NCBI GenBank assembly: GCA_037954325.1
Contig: JBBMNZ010000018.1
Location: forward strand, 9,376,501-9,440,500
Direction of reading: 5' to 3'
Length of the DNA stretch: 64,000 nucleotides
DNA from: Fistularia commersonii
Taxonomy: Eukaryota > Chordata > Actinopteri > Syngnathiformes > Fistulariidae
This document shows, one piece after another, positions 41,928 through 53,393 of this stretch. The stretch's first letter is position 1, and each line of letters opens with the position of its first letter. The notes below the pieces were generated by a model. The model was not told the origin of the DNA. It saw only the letters and a program-made list of their open reading frames with translations, and searched no databases. A program made the translations under genes and the position numbers.

Positions 41928-44900
41928 CTACTCAGCCTCTTCCTCCTCCTTTTAAAAAATAAAACAACAAAAAAAGATGAATTTATTGAAGAGCAAACCA
42001 ATGAAAAATATATTCTTTAAAGATTAACATTTAACATATGTTCATTTGTGCAACCACAAAGCTTATTAGAAAATTAAGAAAAGATGAAGAGTTGGATGCA
42101 GGTGCATTAAGTGATAGGGAGAAGATCCACAGTGTCTGAGGGGGATTAAAACGGGTGGAATAACCTGGATTTGATAATACCTGTGTTTCTTCCACATCTT
42201 CTTGTTCTTCTTCTCCCTTTTGACACATTAAGAAAAGCGAGAGAGAAAGAGAGAAGAGGCGTGTGTGAAGAGACGGGTAGCAGGACGGTGTGAAAACCCC
42301 AAATATTAGTGGTTGTAAAGCTGTTTGGTTAAAAGTACCGGAGACATCATTCAAGAAAGGCACGTTTGGCAGTGGAGGAGAGTAACTGAGGACAAGACGG
42401 ACCTCCAGAAAACTGCATCCCCGGGTAATACTTGCGGCCAAATGAGTGCTTAGTAAGATTCCTGGCCATCAGAACAGGTCTTATGTCCTTCTAATCATCA
42501 CAGTTAATTATATATGACCAAAGCTGCTTTGGCCGGCAGTTCCACTGGGACATCACTTTTTCTGTAAAGGCATCGGTTAACACAGATGTAATGCCCAAGG
42601 GTGACAGCACCGGAAGAGGCCCCTCCTCCTCCAGTAACACGCGTGTAAATATAAAAGCATCATGAAAACCTTTGTTACCTAGTTTGCAAGTATACTGTTT
42701 TCCACTTTTTTTTATTTTATTTGGTCTTAGCGGCCAAATGCATCCTTAATTCATGCCGGATCGACTGTAAATCTTGTCCCTGATTGTATTTCTTACAGCC
42801 AATAGTACTTTATGTTCGAAAAATATTTGAAAAAAGGTCTTATGAATTTTTATTTGCACTTACCCGCCGGTATATCACTTAGATGTTACGTACCAAAACA
42901 TGTCATACACAGAAATCTGGAAAAGCTGGAGTTAAACGATGCCAGTTTTCATAGTCTGTTCAGGAATCTTAGGCTATAAAAACAATAAATAAATAATGGA
43001 ACTACATAAAGTTAGTGTAGGCCCACACCAAGAAATACTGCATCTTATCTTCTCTGGAACTTGTCAACTCCACTTTGTGCAAAAAGTCCTCTTGACCAAA
43101 AAAAAAAAAAAAAAAAAGAAAAAAAACACACAACTCCAACAACAAATCCCAAGTCAAGTCAGTGTCTTCTGTCAGTTTTCATGCAATGTAACTAGACAGA
43201 AAACTTCTGCTTGTGTGCACACAGGGGGGGTCTGGACGGCACAGTCTCTCAATCTGCTGGTTCCAAGGCATCAAATTGAAAGAGTTGACGTGACAGATTC
43301 AGTAAAGATGAACGAATAAGTGACGCGGCGACTCTAAGCAAACAGAAAACATTATGATGTCACCTCAAGTAAGGCTCATCGATAAAAAATCATAACTGTG
43401 TCACACTTCCATGATGCAACGTTGCCTTGGGGGGAAAAAAAAAAGAGAAAAGATTCTTTTTGTGGGCAATAAACTCATGCACTGAATTCCCACTCCTGGT
43501 AACCAACAAAACATGAGCACATCCAAAAATACCTCTAATACTTCAGCCTCCTCTTCTTCCTACGGAAGATGAAACCAGCGGTTGTGCAGAGAAGGAACAT
43601 GTCAAAACAAAACAGATTATGGTCTTCAAATGTTTGCTATCGCACCGCCGGCCGCCTAAAGTAACATCAAGTGACTCTTCTATTCATCATGCCGCACACC
43701 ATCACGCATCCCCACAGTGAAGAACAGACCGGCTCATGCTCCACGCAGACGAGAATGGAGAGAAGAGAGGAGGAAGACACTAAAGGAGCAAAAACACCTC
43801 AACTGTCAATCACCAGACACAGAACTACCTCAGTGAATTGGTCATCTTGATCCTGCAAGAAAAGGAATGTAAAGAAAAAAAAAAGGTGGAATGGTGCAAA
43901 GGCAAAGCAGCAAGGCAAAGCTTAAGATTGCAAATCAGACAGATATTGGAATGTCTCAGAGAAGTGGATGCTATTTGAAACCCCGGGCGGTCAGGGGTTA
44001 ACAGCATAGAACACGTTGCACTATGAAACTTGCAAAATGCTGATTCGGGGCAGGCTTGTCCTCAGAAGTGTGTAACAAGATGGTTTCACTGAAGTAATAA
44101 CGTGAAATCTAGCTGTGCTGATGTCGCACCGGGCAACTAGCATCCTACATGTCCGAAAGAGCATGTGGGAGAGTGTGGATGTAGGTGTGTCTATAGGCGT
44201 CAGCCTAGGAGTGTCTTTGCGCGACGCCTGCAGGAATGCAAAAGTCTGGTAAAACTAAGCAAAACTCTGCTAACATTGGACAGACATTAATTAAATTACA
44301 TGAATTACTCGTGTAGCAAAAAAGTAAATAAATCAGGGTGCTTCTGATAACCACTAGAGGTCCTTTTAACCGACAAAGAAGAGTAGGGGAGTTTACGGGC
44401 GTGTATAATATTCAGACTTTTAATATGACTTCTAATATTTTTTAATCAAAGAATATTTTTCTCTTCTTTTCTCTTCCATCTTTCACACTGTTTAAAAACA
44501 GCTAATGATTAATGTCAAATTTTTTGACTAATTGCGAAATTCCAAATTGTGATGCAAAAGTCATTAAGTCATAATTCAGATATCACGGTCAAATATGCAA
44601 CGTATACACTTACAAAGACCCAAAATGCATTCAATACAAATATAAATATATAGAAAAACAAGAATACTCACAATATGTTTGTCAACAATATAATAAAATG
44701 ACAGTTTGTATATGATGACTACTTAATGACAGCTTAAAAAGCTGCTGACATGCAGATGTCATCTAACTAATAGTATACACAAACTACAAAAATTGTCCAA
44801 ATGCCAAGCGGGCTCCAAACTTGGGCATTGCCTGCGGTTTCTAAATAGCTGCAAAACAATCAAATGCAAAATGCAAAGTTCTCTCGTGTGAAAAGAACTG

Positions 44901-46704
44901 AACAATCTGACAAACTAAAACAGATGGACGGGAATTAAATCGAGCAACGGATGCTGCCAGTAACAGCACAATGCCACCACACGAGAATATGCTTAATTTC
45001 CGGCAAGTGATGGATAAACGTTAAAAAGTACTATGATGTGACAGGTGGGAAAGGAAGAGCTCTCTACCAATTTTATCTACAGATTTCTAATTTATCATTA
45101 CATGGTAACAGACATCTTAGACACCAGCCTTTGAATCAGTCAAAATATCCACTTTCGATCAGGTGGATTACTAAAGATTTTAAGATTTTTTTTTAAATGG
45201 ATTATTTATCGATTTATTTATTCATATGTTGGGTTTATGTTGAGAGTATCAAATAAATAAAAAATAAATTAAATAAATAAATAAATATAAAAAGGAACTA
45301 TTTAAATAATTTTTATTTTCTTATTTTTAAATGTACTTAAAATAATACGTGTTTAATTTCTTGTCACTAAAATTTGCATCACAACCACTAATGTGAATCC
45401 TGCAAGCATTTGATTTATCAAGCTTTTACAGCCCCGAGTGTGTGCTGACATTCAGGAGCAAAATTCGTGGTATAATAACTGTTTTAATTGGCTATTATTT
45501 TGCAAATATAAATTTTACATTGTTCAGTAAAATAGTTCTTTTTGTATTCAGGTTGACCACTGGTTGCACGCTCCAGTACATGGGATTAATGTATAACAGC
45601 ACACAGAACAGGCAACATTTTTGGTTGGGTTGCAGAAATATAAATCAGCTTTTTAATTTCATAACGTCAAGTATTGTATTTGAAAGTAACCTTCAACAGG
45701 TCATCTTTTTTTTGGAGATTGAAATGTTTTTGTTGCATGCAGATATACAATTTATTTTTCCTCTGTCACAGTTGACTGATTTCATAGATGCTACATGCTT
45801 GATTTTTTTTTTTTTTTTAAACATAGCATGTAGGTAAAAAAACATTTAAACATTTATTATTTAGGGTTCCCAACCCTTGGTTGAGACCTATTGTACTAAT
45901 TTATATTTGTATTTTTGATGCTAAACCCATATATACAGTAGTTTTTATAGGCAACCTAATCAGGTATTTTCCAAATACACAACATAGGGTACTTAGACAA
46001 CATAAAACTCCACAACCTTAAAATTAAAAATAATAAGTCAAATAAATCTACACTTTGGGGAGAAATTGAAGGAGTCTGATATACTGGAAATCTAGGAATA
46101 AAGAAAGCTGATGCCAAGGAAAAACACAGACATGACGAACTGAGGAAGGCTAAAAGCAAGTGAAAGAAGAAGAAATTACATAATCTACCTCAAGCTGTCG
46201 TAGTTCTTCTTCCTCCTGGAGGGGATAACAGATAGCAGATCAGCTTGTTGTGGGCAGCAAGAGAGCACCAGGCATGCAGAGTGGAAAAGTCTGTTTTGTT
46301 TTGATTTGAAATGGGAAACTATTAGGATAGTTGGAGGTTGTCAGGCAGCACCAACGGGACTGGAGAGAAACGAGGAAGATGTTAGCAGAAAAAAGAAAAC
46401 TTGTCAGGGTGGGAGAAGAAAGATAAAGTGTTGAAGTGAGTAAATTAATGACAGGAATAATTCAAAAAAAAAAAAAAAAAAAACCAACTGATCAGACCCT
46501 AACCCGCGCCCTCGGCCAGCACAGCGCTCTGATCTCTGCACCATCAAACCCACACTCCTGGCGACCACGGGGAGCGACCGTGGAAAGAGACGATCACCAA
46601 CGCATAGTTACCTCCGACTGCAACTCCTCTTCATCCTGGAGGTAGCAAACCAAGAGATGGACAAAATGGCAAAGAGACTGTCAAGAGGCATATTCTCTGT
46701 GTGT

Positions 46705-46743
<39 letters not shown>

Positions 46744-47531
46744 TGTGTGTGTGTGTGTCCATGAAGAAGTAGAAAGGTTTGCACTGAGAGGGGAAAAAAG
46801 ATATGCGAATGGATCCGGCATTTACACTACAGCATGGACTGAAGAGACCTGTCAGCCTATAGAGAGAGACGAGTGGAACACAGTTGTTGGCTACCAAACT
46901 TAAAATTGGTATACACAGGCAAAATATCCGAGATCCCTTAACAGTAAATGCTGAAGAGTTAATGATAATAATGCAAAACGTGCATTGTAATTCCTACAGT
47001 GACGAAGAATATTTGAGCGGTTGCGAGAATAAAGAAAAAAGTGAAAAGTGATGCTTACATTACACTTCTGAGTACATAACAGAAGACATAACTATAAGAC
47101 CCTCTAAATTCAGAGGATAGTAGCTTAGGGTCAGTTTGTGTATATATATGTACCTTTGATTTTGCTCAATAAAGATGACTGCATTTCAAGTGGAAATGCG
47201 GAAAAGTACAAGGAAAGAGAACTTAGTTATTTTGACCAAGAGAGCACTCACTCACGATTTCATTTCAGAAGTTCTTTAAAATCTATCAACAAGTGGCTTG
47301 TTTGATCATGCAGTTAATTTCTGTGCCAATGCATCTGCTGGAAAGTTAAGGGGTAAATGAATCTGGCAACATTTGAAATAAACCACGGATTTAAGCAGTT
47401 CAGCTCATTACCATACGGAGCAACAATTCTAAATTTCAGGCGAACGGGCAAGGCTGAACAGAGCACTCAAAGACGGGTCTTTTAAATCACATTTAAAAAA
47501 ATCCTACCTGTTCTTCCTCCTCTTCACGACC
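41928..47531 (-). CDS. sh3bgr: Array of seven phase-0 acidic microexons of SH3BGR
   Basis: Each has an AG acceptor and GT donor on the minus strand and a length divisible by three: 47508-47531 (24 nt, GREEEEEQ), 46612-46635 (24, DEEELQSE), 46189-46215 (27, EEEELRQLE), 43829-43852 (24, DQDDQFTE), 43533-43559 (27, EEEEAEVLE), 42181-42216 (36, GEEEQEDVEETQ) and 41928-41948 (21, EEEEAE then TAG). Being symmetric, any subset could be skipped without shifting the frame, so the acidic tail could vary in length by 8-12 residue modules. The acceptor of 42181-42216 (TCAAAAG) and of the stop exon (TTAAAAG) are the weakest. Confidence 0.72.
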
Positions 47532-50500
47532 CTGCGAGGTGGAGAAGAAAAAAAAAAAAACAAGACAGTATGAGATGCAAATGAACGTCCACATAATTAC
47601 ATATCCAAACAGTGTGCGTGTGTGTGTGTGTGAATCCGATGACGTAAGTGACAAAGATTGCAGACGGATAACCAAAACAAATTTGTTGACAAGGCAAAAA
47701 AGCGACAAAGGCATCAACAATTCACAAAGACTGGTGACACAAAGCACAATTTGAAATGAAGGAGAAACCTAGAAAGAGCAACAGAAATGCAAATGTACGG
47801 AAACTAAACTGTCCGAAGACTGGAATGTTTCATTCACATTTTGAGTTAGTGTGTAAATCACAAGGCTGAGGAGAAGATGCAGGGCGAGGACAACGGGAAC
47901 TAGAAAAAAAGAGATACACGTTCAATGAGGTAGTAGAGCAGGACATTCAAGCAAAGATGGAGATGCTGAGGGAGAAAATAATCATTCCAAGAATTGCGGG
48001 AAGGTGGAAAAACATTGAGGGAACAAAGGAAATGTAAAAGGGGGGCTGCAGGCTTGAGGTGGCAATCACTGCGTCGACCTCTTCCACTACCTCCTCCTCC
48101 TCTGTTGGTTCCTCATCTCCAGCTGTTTCTCCTTCTGCGGTTCTTTCTGCTACCTCTTCCTCCTCGCCAACCGCATCTTCGTCCTCCTCATCAGCCGCTT
48201 CTTCAAGTATCTCCCCGTTACAGTCCGTCACTGGAAAGTCCTTTTTAATGAGTAGGTGAAGGGGAAAAAAATTAATTCAAAAAGGGAAAAAAAAAAGACA
48301 TCTGATAAGTTACTTATTGGAGGTTTGGGGGCGGGGGGTTGCATCCTGGGAAGGAGGGAGCAGCAATTTAGGGTTGTCACCTGGATGTTGAAGTACTTTA
48401 AAAAGGAAACTACTCAAATTAAGATGAAAAACAGTTTTCATTTCATGCACAGAATAGGAAAAGTGAAGCAGTGTGTTGCCTTTTTGCTACTTAACATTTC
48501 AAAGCTGCATCGAACCCTCTGTGGGTTGTTTTTTTTTTTTTTTGGTAATATAGCCGAATCAGCAGTTAACAGTACAGCAAAAACATCCCATGTGGTAATA
48601 CTAAAAATAAAAACGAGGACCGATAAATGGGCTTTTACTTGAAATTAACACATTTTGGTATTTGTACTTTGCTAGAAGTTAAAGGTCTTAATAGTTCCAT
48701 ATCTCAATATCGACACAATTTGGAGACAGCTGTATTATGTTCTTTCATACTCCAAGTGGATAACCTCCAATGGTTGTTGTCAAGACGTTAACCGAATTAA
48801 TTTAGCCTGGTTGTGTGAGAGGTACTGTGGGAAACTGAGGAACAGTTCAAAATACACAATATGACGAGAAAAAATATACACAAATAAAAATATATGATGG
48901 GTGGCACAGTGGTTAGCGCAAGAAGAAGGTTAGATTCCAAGCCGAGGTGCCTTCCTGTGAGGAGTTTCCTGCGGGAAACCCAAGGGGAGCATGAGGTAGG
49001 TCAACTGGAGAGGTCTCAGACATGTCAATGAGAGGGGGAAATGGTTTTATGTCTCGATATAATGTGAGAAAGAGGGAGTGAATAGTTGTATGGATAATGA
49101 ATAAATGAATATATGACCACATTAACAATAATAAGTATGATGAAAATCACACATGTGATTCCTTGAGACCGACGCTTTTAAAGGATTGCAGGAACAAGCG
49201 GGGTCAGTTTGAGCTTAATGATGCTTTTGTCAAATGAAGTTTGTTTTGTTTTTTTTCACCCACACAAACAAAAGAGATTAGTCCATGTGATGACTTGAAA
49301 CGAGTCTGGAAGGGGTGAGTCTAGAGCCTGGGAAAGAAGTTTTTCAACATAGGGGATGAAAATGAAAATGGAAAGGGAAGACAAGGTGAAATGAAAAGGC
49401 TTGACAGAGAGACAAAAATAAGCGCTGTATTACTGTTGAGTCATCCGGGGTTCCGTCTGCATGCGTTTCCTCAGCGAGCGTCCCGTTTTCCACTATGTGA
49501 GCCTTGTCAGCCTGTAGTGCTTCCTGCATTGAGCAAAGGATCCGTGTCATCAGAAAAGAAACCAGCAGAGCCGATCACTGATGTACGCGGGTTACCGGCC
49601 ACTTCGGTGGTCTACAACTAGAAAGAGTTTAAGGGTTTCCTTAACAAATACATTGATCGAAAACCGAAACCGATTTAGTACACCTGCTCCATTCAATGTC
49701 AGGTGAAGTTTGATGGGGGAACTGATTAGATTAGATTAGATTGAACTAAACTAGATTATGACTCAGCAGGATCACGCAAACAAGAACGGCTCTGATGACT
49801 CTTGCTGCAGAGATGCAGAATAAACTGACAAGGTTGCCGGTGGCCAGATACACAAATCATTTTCTTATTTTTGCTTCTATTAATGCAGTGAGGGAATTTA
49901 GTTTACCTACTGTGGACAAGCTTGTCCTTTTCCACTGATCTGCATTCCCAAATATCTCACTGCACAAAAGGAAAATGTGATGGTGCCTCCTCCTAAGACA
50001 GCCAGGGGTTGCAGCTCAAATCAGAAGAAATTGGGTTCCGCGGGAAAAGCATTTGCGCAGATTATTTTCGACTAATTGTTTGAGGATTTATTTCAAGATG
50101 TGAAACATCTTTCAGTGTTGGTCAGTTCAGTGCATTTTTTTCAACAGTTTGCAAAATGCGGCCTGTCACAAGAAACCACAGATAACAAAATTTAATGTGA
50201 GTTCCCTGTTTTTTTGATCGGGGAAATAAGATAAGCACGTTCAGTCGGAAACCTGTGCAGCCATATTTGAGACTGAAAAGGGGAAATATTTGTTTTTAAC
50301 TTCCTTGCAGGGTAACAGTGCTCTCAGGACTTTTGTAATTTAAAAGGTGTCACTGACAGTTGACTCCAAAAACTTCTTAAGATGTTTCCATTCATAAGGG
50401 AGTCATAACTTTTATTTTAGATGCAAGTTAAGAAATAGTGTCTGGGCTGCACTGTCACATAAAGTAACTTACAGGGGGCACTAAGAGGCAGCAAAATGTA

Positions 50501-53393
50501 AAACAAGACCGCTCCTTTCTAAAAGTTGAAAACTCAATTGACAGGCAATGTCAAACTGTCATTCATAGAAACTGAATTAAGTTTTTGATTTGCCAATTCC
50601 TAAAATTGGAATCTAAATCATTTCTTTTCATTCTTATAATCTAAAAACTGCAAACAAGACAGTGTAGGTTTGAGCAATCTGATAAAATGACATTTTTTTG
50701 CCCAATGCATTTTGCATTTATAATAATTAGGGTATTTTGTGCACATTTATTAGAGATTTTACACTGATCTCTGAACATTTTCAATGGATCCTTGTTTTGC
50801 TTTCAATGTAACAAAAGATTAACAAATACTAATTTTTTTTATCTGCATAAACATAAGCTTCAGTTGACAAGGAAAAAAATCAAAGTTTCCTAAATTGAAC
50901 AAAAATAACATATTGATATTATTCAACCAATAAATATTGAATATCTAAAAAATGTGCAATCTAAAAAAAAATGTTAATTTACGGCAAATATAACTTTCCT
51001 TGTAAAAGAAGTGAGGTTTTCAGTTTTGACAATAGTTTACATTGAGTGCTCCTTAAAGCAGCGTGGTTTATTCACATTAACACTTTCACCAGACTGTGAA
51101 CCTGATTAACCTGATTTTTAGGCAACATTACCGATATGCGGCATCCCTCTGCAAAACTGATACCTGTACATTTTTCAACATTTTCCTTAACACGATGAAA
51201 AACGGCATTGAACAATGATATCTCCAGGAGATCTACTTATTATCATTTCATTTTTAATGCCCACATCTCCTTATGGGCACCTGTTGTTTCTATAACCATT
51301 CCCTGCACAAGGCCTTTCTTTTGTGTTTTTAGTTGTTTGTATTCTACTGTGTATATTGTACATAACCTGTTTATTTGAATCTATATCCTTAATTTGCATA
51401 TTCTTTCAATTATTACCATTTGCAAACTCTTCTACCCTGTAGTGCTGCTGTGACATTTGAATTTCCCTGTCATGGAGTCAATAAAGTCTATCTTATCTTA
51501 TATCTGAACTGAAACCATCCAGTTTGTACTAATGCACTGAGAGGATTTGGCCATTGTCGTCGGATTTGACAAAAATGACAAAAACACTCATCATATTGCA
51601 CATATGTGGCAAATTTTCTGTTCTTTCTGTGTGTCTGGTCTGGTTCAGAGTACAAATGAGAAAGTCGACTAGCTTCACAAATTTGAATTATTCTGCAGGC
51701 TCTTTCAGCGCCACTCCATATATTAGCTATTGATGCTTTCTCCACCGAGGTGGTCTGAAAGCAGTAGAATAATGACAACAATGGCAACAAAAAGAAACTG
51801 TGCTGACCTTTGACCCAGGCGGAGGGGGCAGTCCCAGGAAGGCATACACAGAGTTGTCTTCCTTGGCATCAAAGAATGTGTCGTAGTCCTGAATGAAAAT
51901 ATCGAACATCGCTCTTATTTTCCTAACTTTAGTGTCCACTTTGGGTTGGGGCAAACCATCATTTAATAAGGCAGTGTTGTTTCTGTGCGCTCACCCCACA
52001 GTAGTTTTCTTCGTTGAAGATCTGAGGTGGAAGGGGGATGCCGTTGGAGGGTTTCTTCTCCTCGGGGACATTCTGCCTCATCCAGATGCGGTTCTCCTCG
52101 TTGCAGGCAATATCCAGCTGTGCATAGTCCACTTTAAGAGCCTCCAAGAATCCCACCACATCTTGCTGCTTCTTCTTGATCTTGAAAGCAGGAAAACATC
52201 GACAAATACGACTAAATTGACAATGATCCGGCAGTGTTACGTGAGGAATACACTTTAATAAAATGGGATTATTTCAAGTTGGATCATTTAACACATTGGT
52301 ATGTGTTTGTGAATAAACACATAGGCTCCTTTATGATGGATAATTCAATCCAGAAGAATACATGCCCAATAAGATGAAGCCGGTGTTCCCCTTAACCCTT
52401 GCGTTGTCTTGCGGGTCAAAAGTAACGCACTACCATGTTTAGCTGTAGAAAAAACACCTTAACCTATTTTTTTCCAACTTGAAATTTTATGACTTTTCCC
52501 AAAGAGACCCCATAATTAGAAAAAGTGATACTTCTTTTCTGTTTATGTTTCCATGTAGGCTGTACACAAATAGGGTACAAAGATTGTCTTATGGGTCATT
52601 TTTGACCCGTAGGACAAGGGGAGTAAACACAATGTTAAGATCGCATAAGGGTTAAAGCTGGCTTTTATAGAGTACGCGAAGAGTCTCTCCTCATAGTAAC
52701 ACTCATTCAACAGTTCCTCATCACTGGTTTTGTGGGGTGAATGAACATGAATAAAATTGCGCCATTTGGGCGATTTTAAACATCGACCGACTGGTGTCAG
52801 TTGGCTCTGAATGTTAAAAAGAAGAGCAGCCAGAGAAGGCCGTCCCAAACACATGGAGAAGAACTGACAGCAGGTCTGGATCTTCTTGCATGATGTTTCT
52901 GTCATGAATGGCCATGTTCTCATGGCTAAAAACAGAATTGGGTTCTTCCTGCTCTACCAGCTTAGGGTGAGTGGAAGGGAGGCCTTCACTGACACGTCCA
53001 CTCCCTAAGATCAAACTCAAGGTGTTTTCCAATAAGACCATCGGACAGGGGAAACCGGTGCCATTGCTGGACTGGCACAGCTCACACCAAGAGCTCTGTG
53101 GCGTTCGGGGAACCGGACTGAGAACTTTGTGAGGAGCCTCGTTCACTACGTGCACCTGAACGCAACACTGGAAGAAACCGTTCAAATACCAATTGATGCC
53201 TATGGGATTAATTAATGACAAATGAAGAGTGCGAGTCCTTTCGAAGTCTCTCCCGGCGACGCAGGCGAAACACCCGAAACTAAATATATAAAATGTATAA
53301 ATATTTGTATATATATAGCTCTAAAACAAGCGAAAGTCGAACTCTTACCGCGGTAGATCCCGACGAAGAGGCAAGAAACACTTTGATAACCAT
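41928..53393 (-). CDS. sh3bgr: SH3 domain-binding glutamic acid-rich protein
   Basis: SH3BGR is a small protein with a thioredoxin-like fold lacking the redox CXXC, a proline-rich SH3-binding motif and an acidic tail; it is abundant in vertebrate muscle. Exons (minus strand): 53349-53393 (ATG; MVIKVFLASSSGSTA), 51995-52180 (KKKQQDVVGFLEALKVD, ENVPEEKK-like block, GIPLPPQIFNEENYCG), 51808-51888 (DYDTFFDAKEDN...FLGLPPPPGSK), 49434-49523 (30 codons beginning EALQADKAHIVENG), 48240 down to 48091 or 48079 (Glu-rich, DFPVTDCNGEILEEAADEED), then small acidic exons 47508-47531, 46612-46635, 46189-46215, 43829-43852, 43533-43559, 42181-42216 and the stop exon 41928-41948. All junctions are phase 0. 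Using every exon gives about 244 residues. The first three exons match human SH3BGR closely; the distal exon set is inferred from splice signals and composition. Confidence 0.88.
44010..46185. other. SH3BGR intron, AT-rich, nothing recognised
   Basis: About 2.2 kb without a supported exon or complete repeat. A terminal hAT-like sequence 'gggttcccaacccttggttgagacc' appears near 45864-45890 without a matching left end. Confidence 0.4.
46700..46758. repeat. (GT)n microsatellite
   Basis: GT tract with one TCTG interruption, in the SH3BGR intron 65 bp from the microexon 46612-46635. Confidence 0.95.
48895..49090 (-). repeat. Interspersed repeat, 'GGGTCRCTGG' family (diverged)
   Basis: Starts 'gggtggcacagtggttagcgc' and contains 'aggtcaactggagaggtctcagacatgtcaatgagaggggg'; a diverged relative of the family, in an SH3BGR intron. 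Confidence 0.5.
49525..51270. other. SH3BGR intron, nothing recognised
   Basis: AT-rich intronic DNA between exons 3 and 4. No supported feature. Confidence 0.35.
51272..51506 (+). repeat. Non-LTR element 3' tail ending in TCTTA repeats
   Basis: Contains 'cctgtagtgctgctgtgacatttgaatttccctgtcatggagtcaataaagtctatcttatcttata', a typical fish LINE/SINE 3' end followed by a short pentanucleotide repeat. Confidence 0.6.
52396..52651. mobile_element. piggyBac-like MITE with TTAA duplication
   Basis: A 256-bp element in SH3BGR intron 1. It is flanked by TTAA at 52392-52395 and 52652-52655, the target duplicated by piggyBac transposases. The ends are CCCTTGCGTTGTC and the complement of CCCTTATGCGATC. 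Subterminal GGGTCAAAAGTAAC and GGGTCATTTTTGACCC form further inverted sequence. No transposase is present. Confidence 0.85.
52660..53221 (-). other. Intronic open frame of unknown origin
   Basis: On the minus strand a 135-codon frame (53221-52814) is followed by a second overlapping frame (to 52543) that carries SPKWRNFIHVHSPHKTSDEE. Neither resembles a protein family I can name. The block sits in SH3BGR intron 1 directly next to the piggyBac-like MITE, and looks like a decayed, once coding or repetitive sequence. I do not propose a gene. Confidence 0.3.

Noticed and set aside
44190..44235. Acceptor-like CATTCCTGCAG on the minus strand in the SH3BGR intron
   Set aside because: No donor follows within a suitable open frame and the encoded residues are not acidic like the neighbouring modules.
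45442..45837. Plus-strand frame of 131 codons
   Set aside because: Located in an AT-rich SH3BGR intron; composition of Phe/Ile/Leu is what AT-rich DNA gives by chance, and no domain is visible.
48180..48214. Acceptor TTTCCAG at 48231 for the Glu-rich SH3BGR exon
   Set aside because: It would put TGA in phase 0 directly after the junction; the acceptor AAAAAG at 48241 gives an open frame.
47994..48259. Plus-strand Pro/Leu-rich and Ser-rich frames
   Set aside because: They are the complement of the Glu-rich SH3BGR exon, which has matching phase and homology on the minus strand.
52814..53221. Considered as an upstream SH3BGR exon or a separate gene
   Set aside because: SH3BGR exon 1 joins exon 2 in phase without it and no start, splice sites or homology support a gene; kept only as an unexplained observation.
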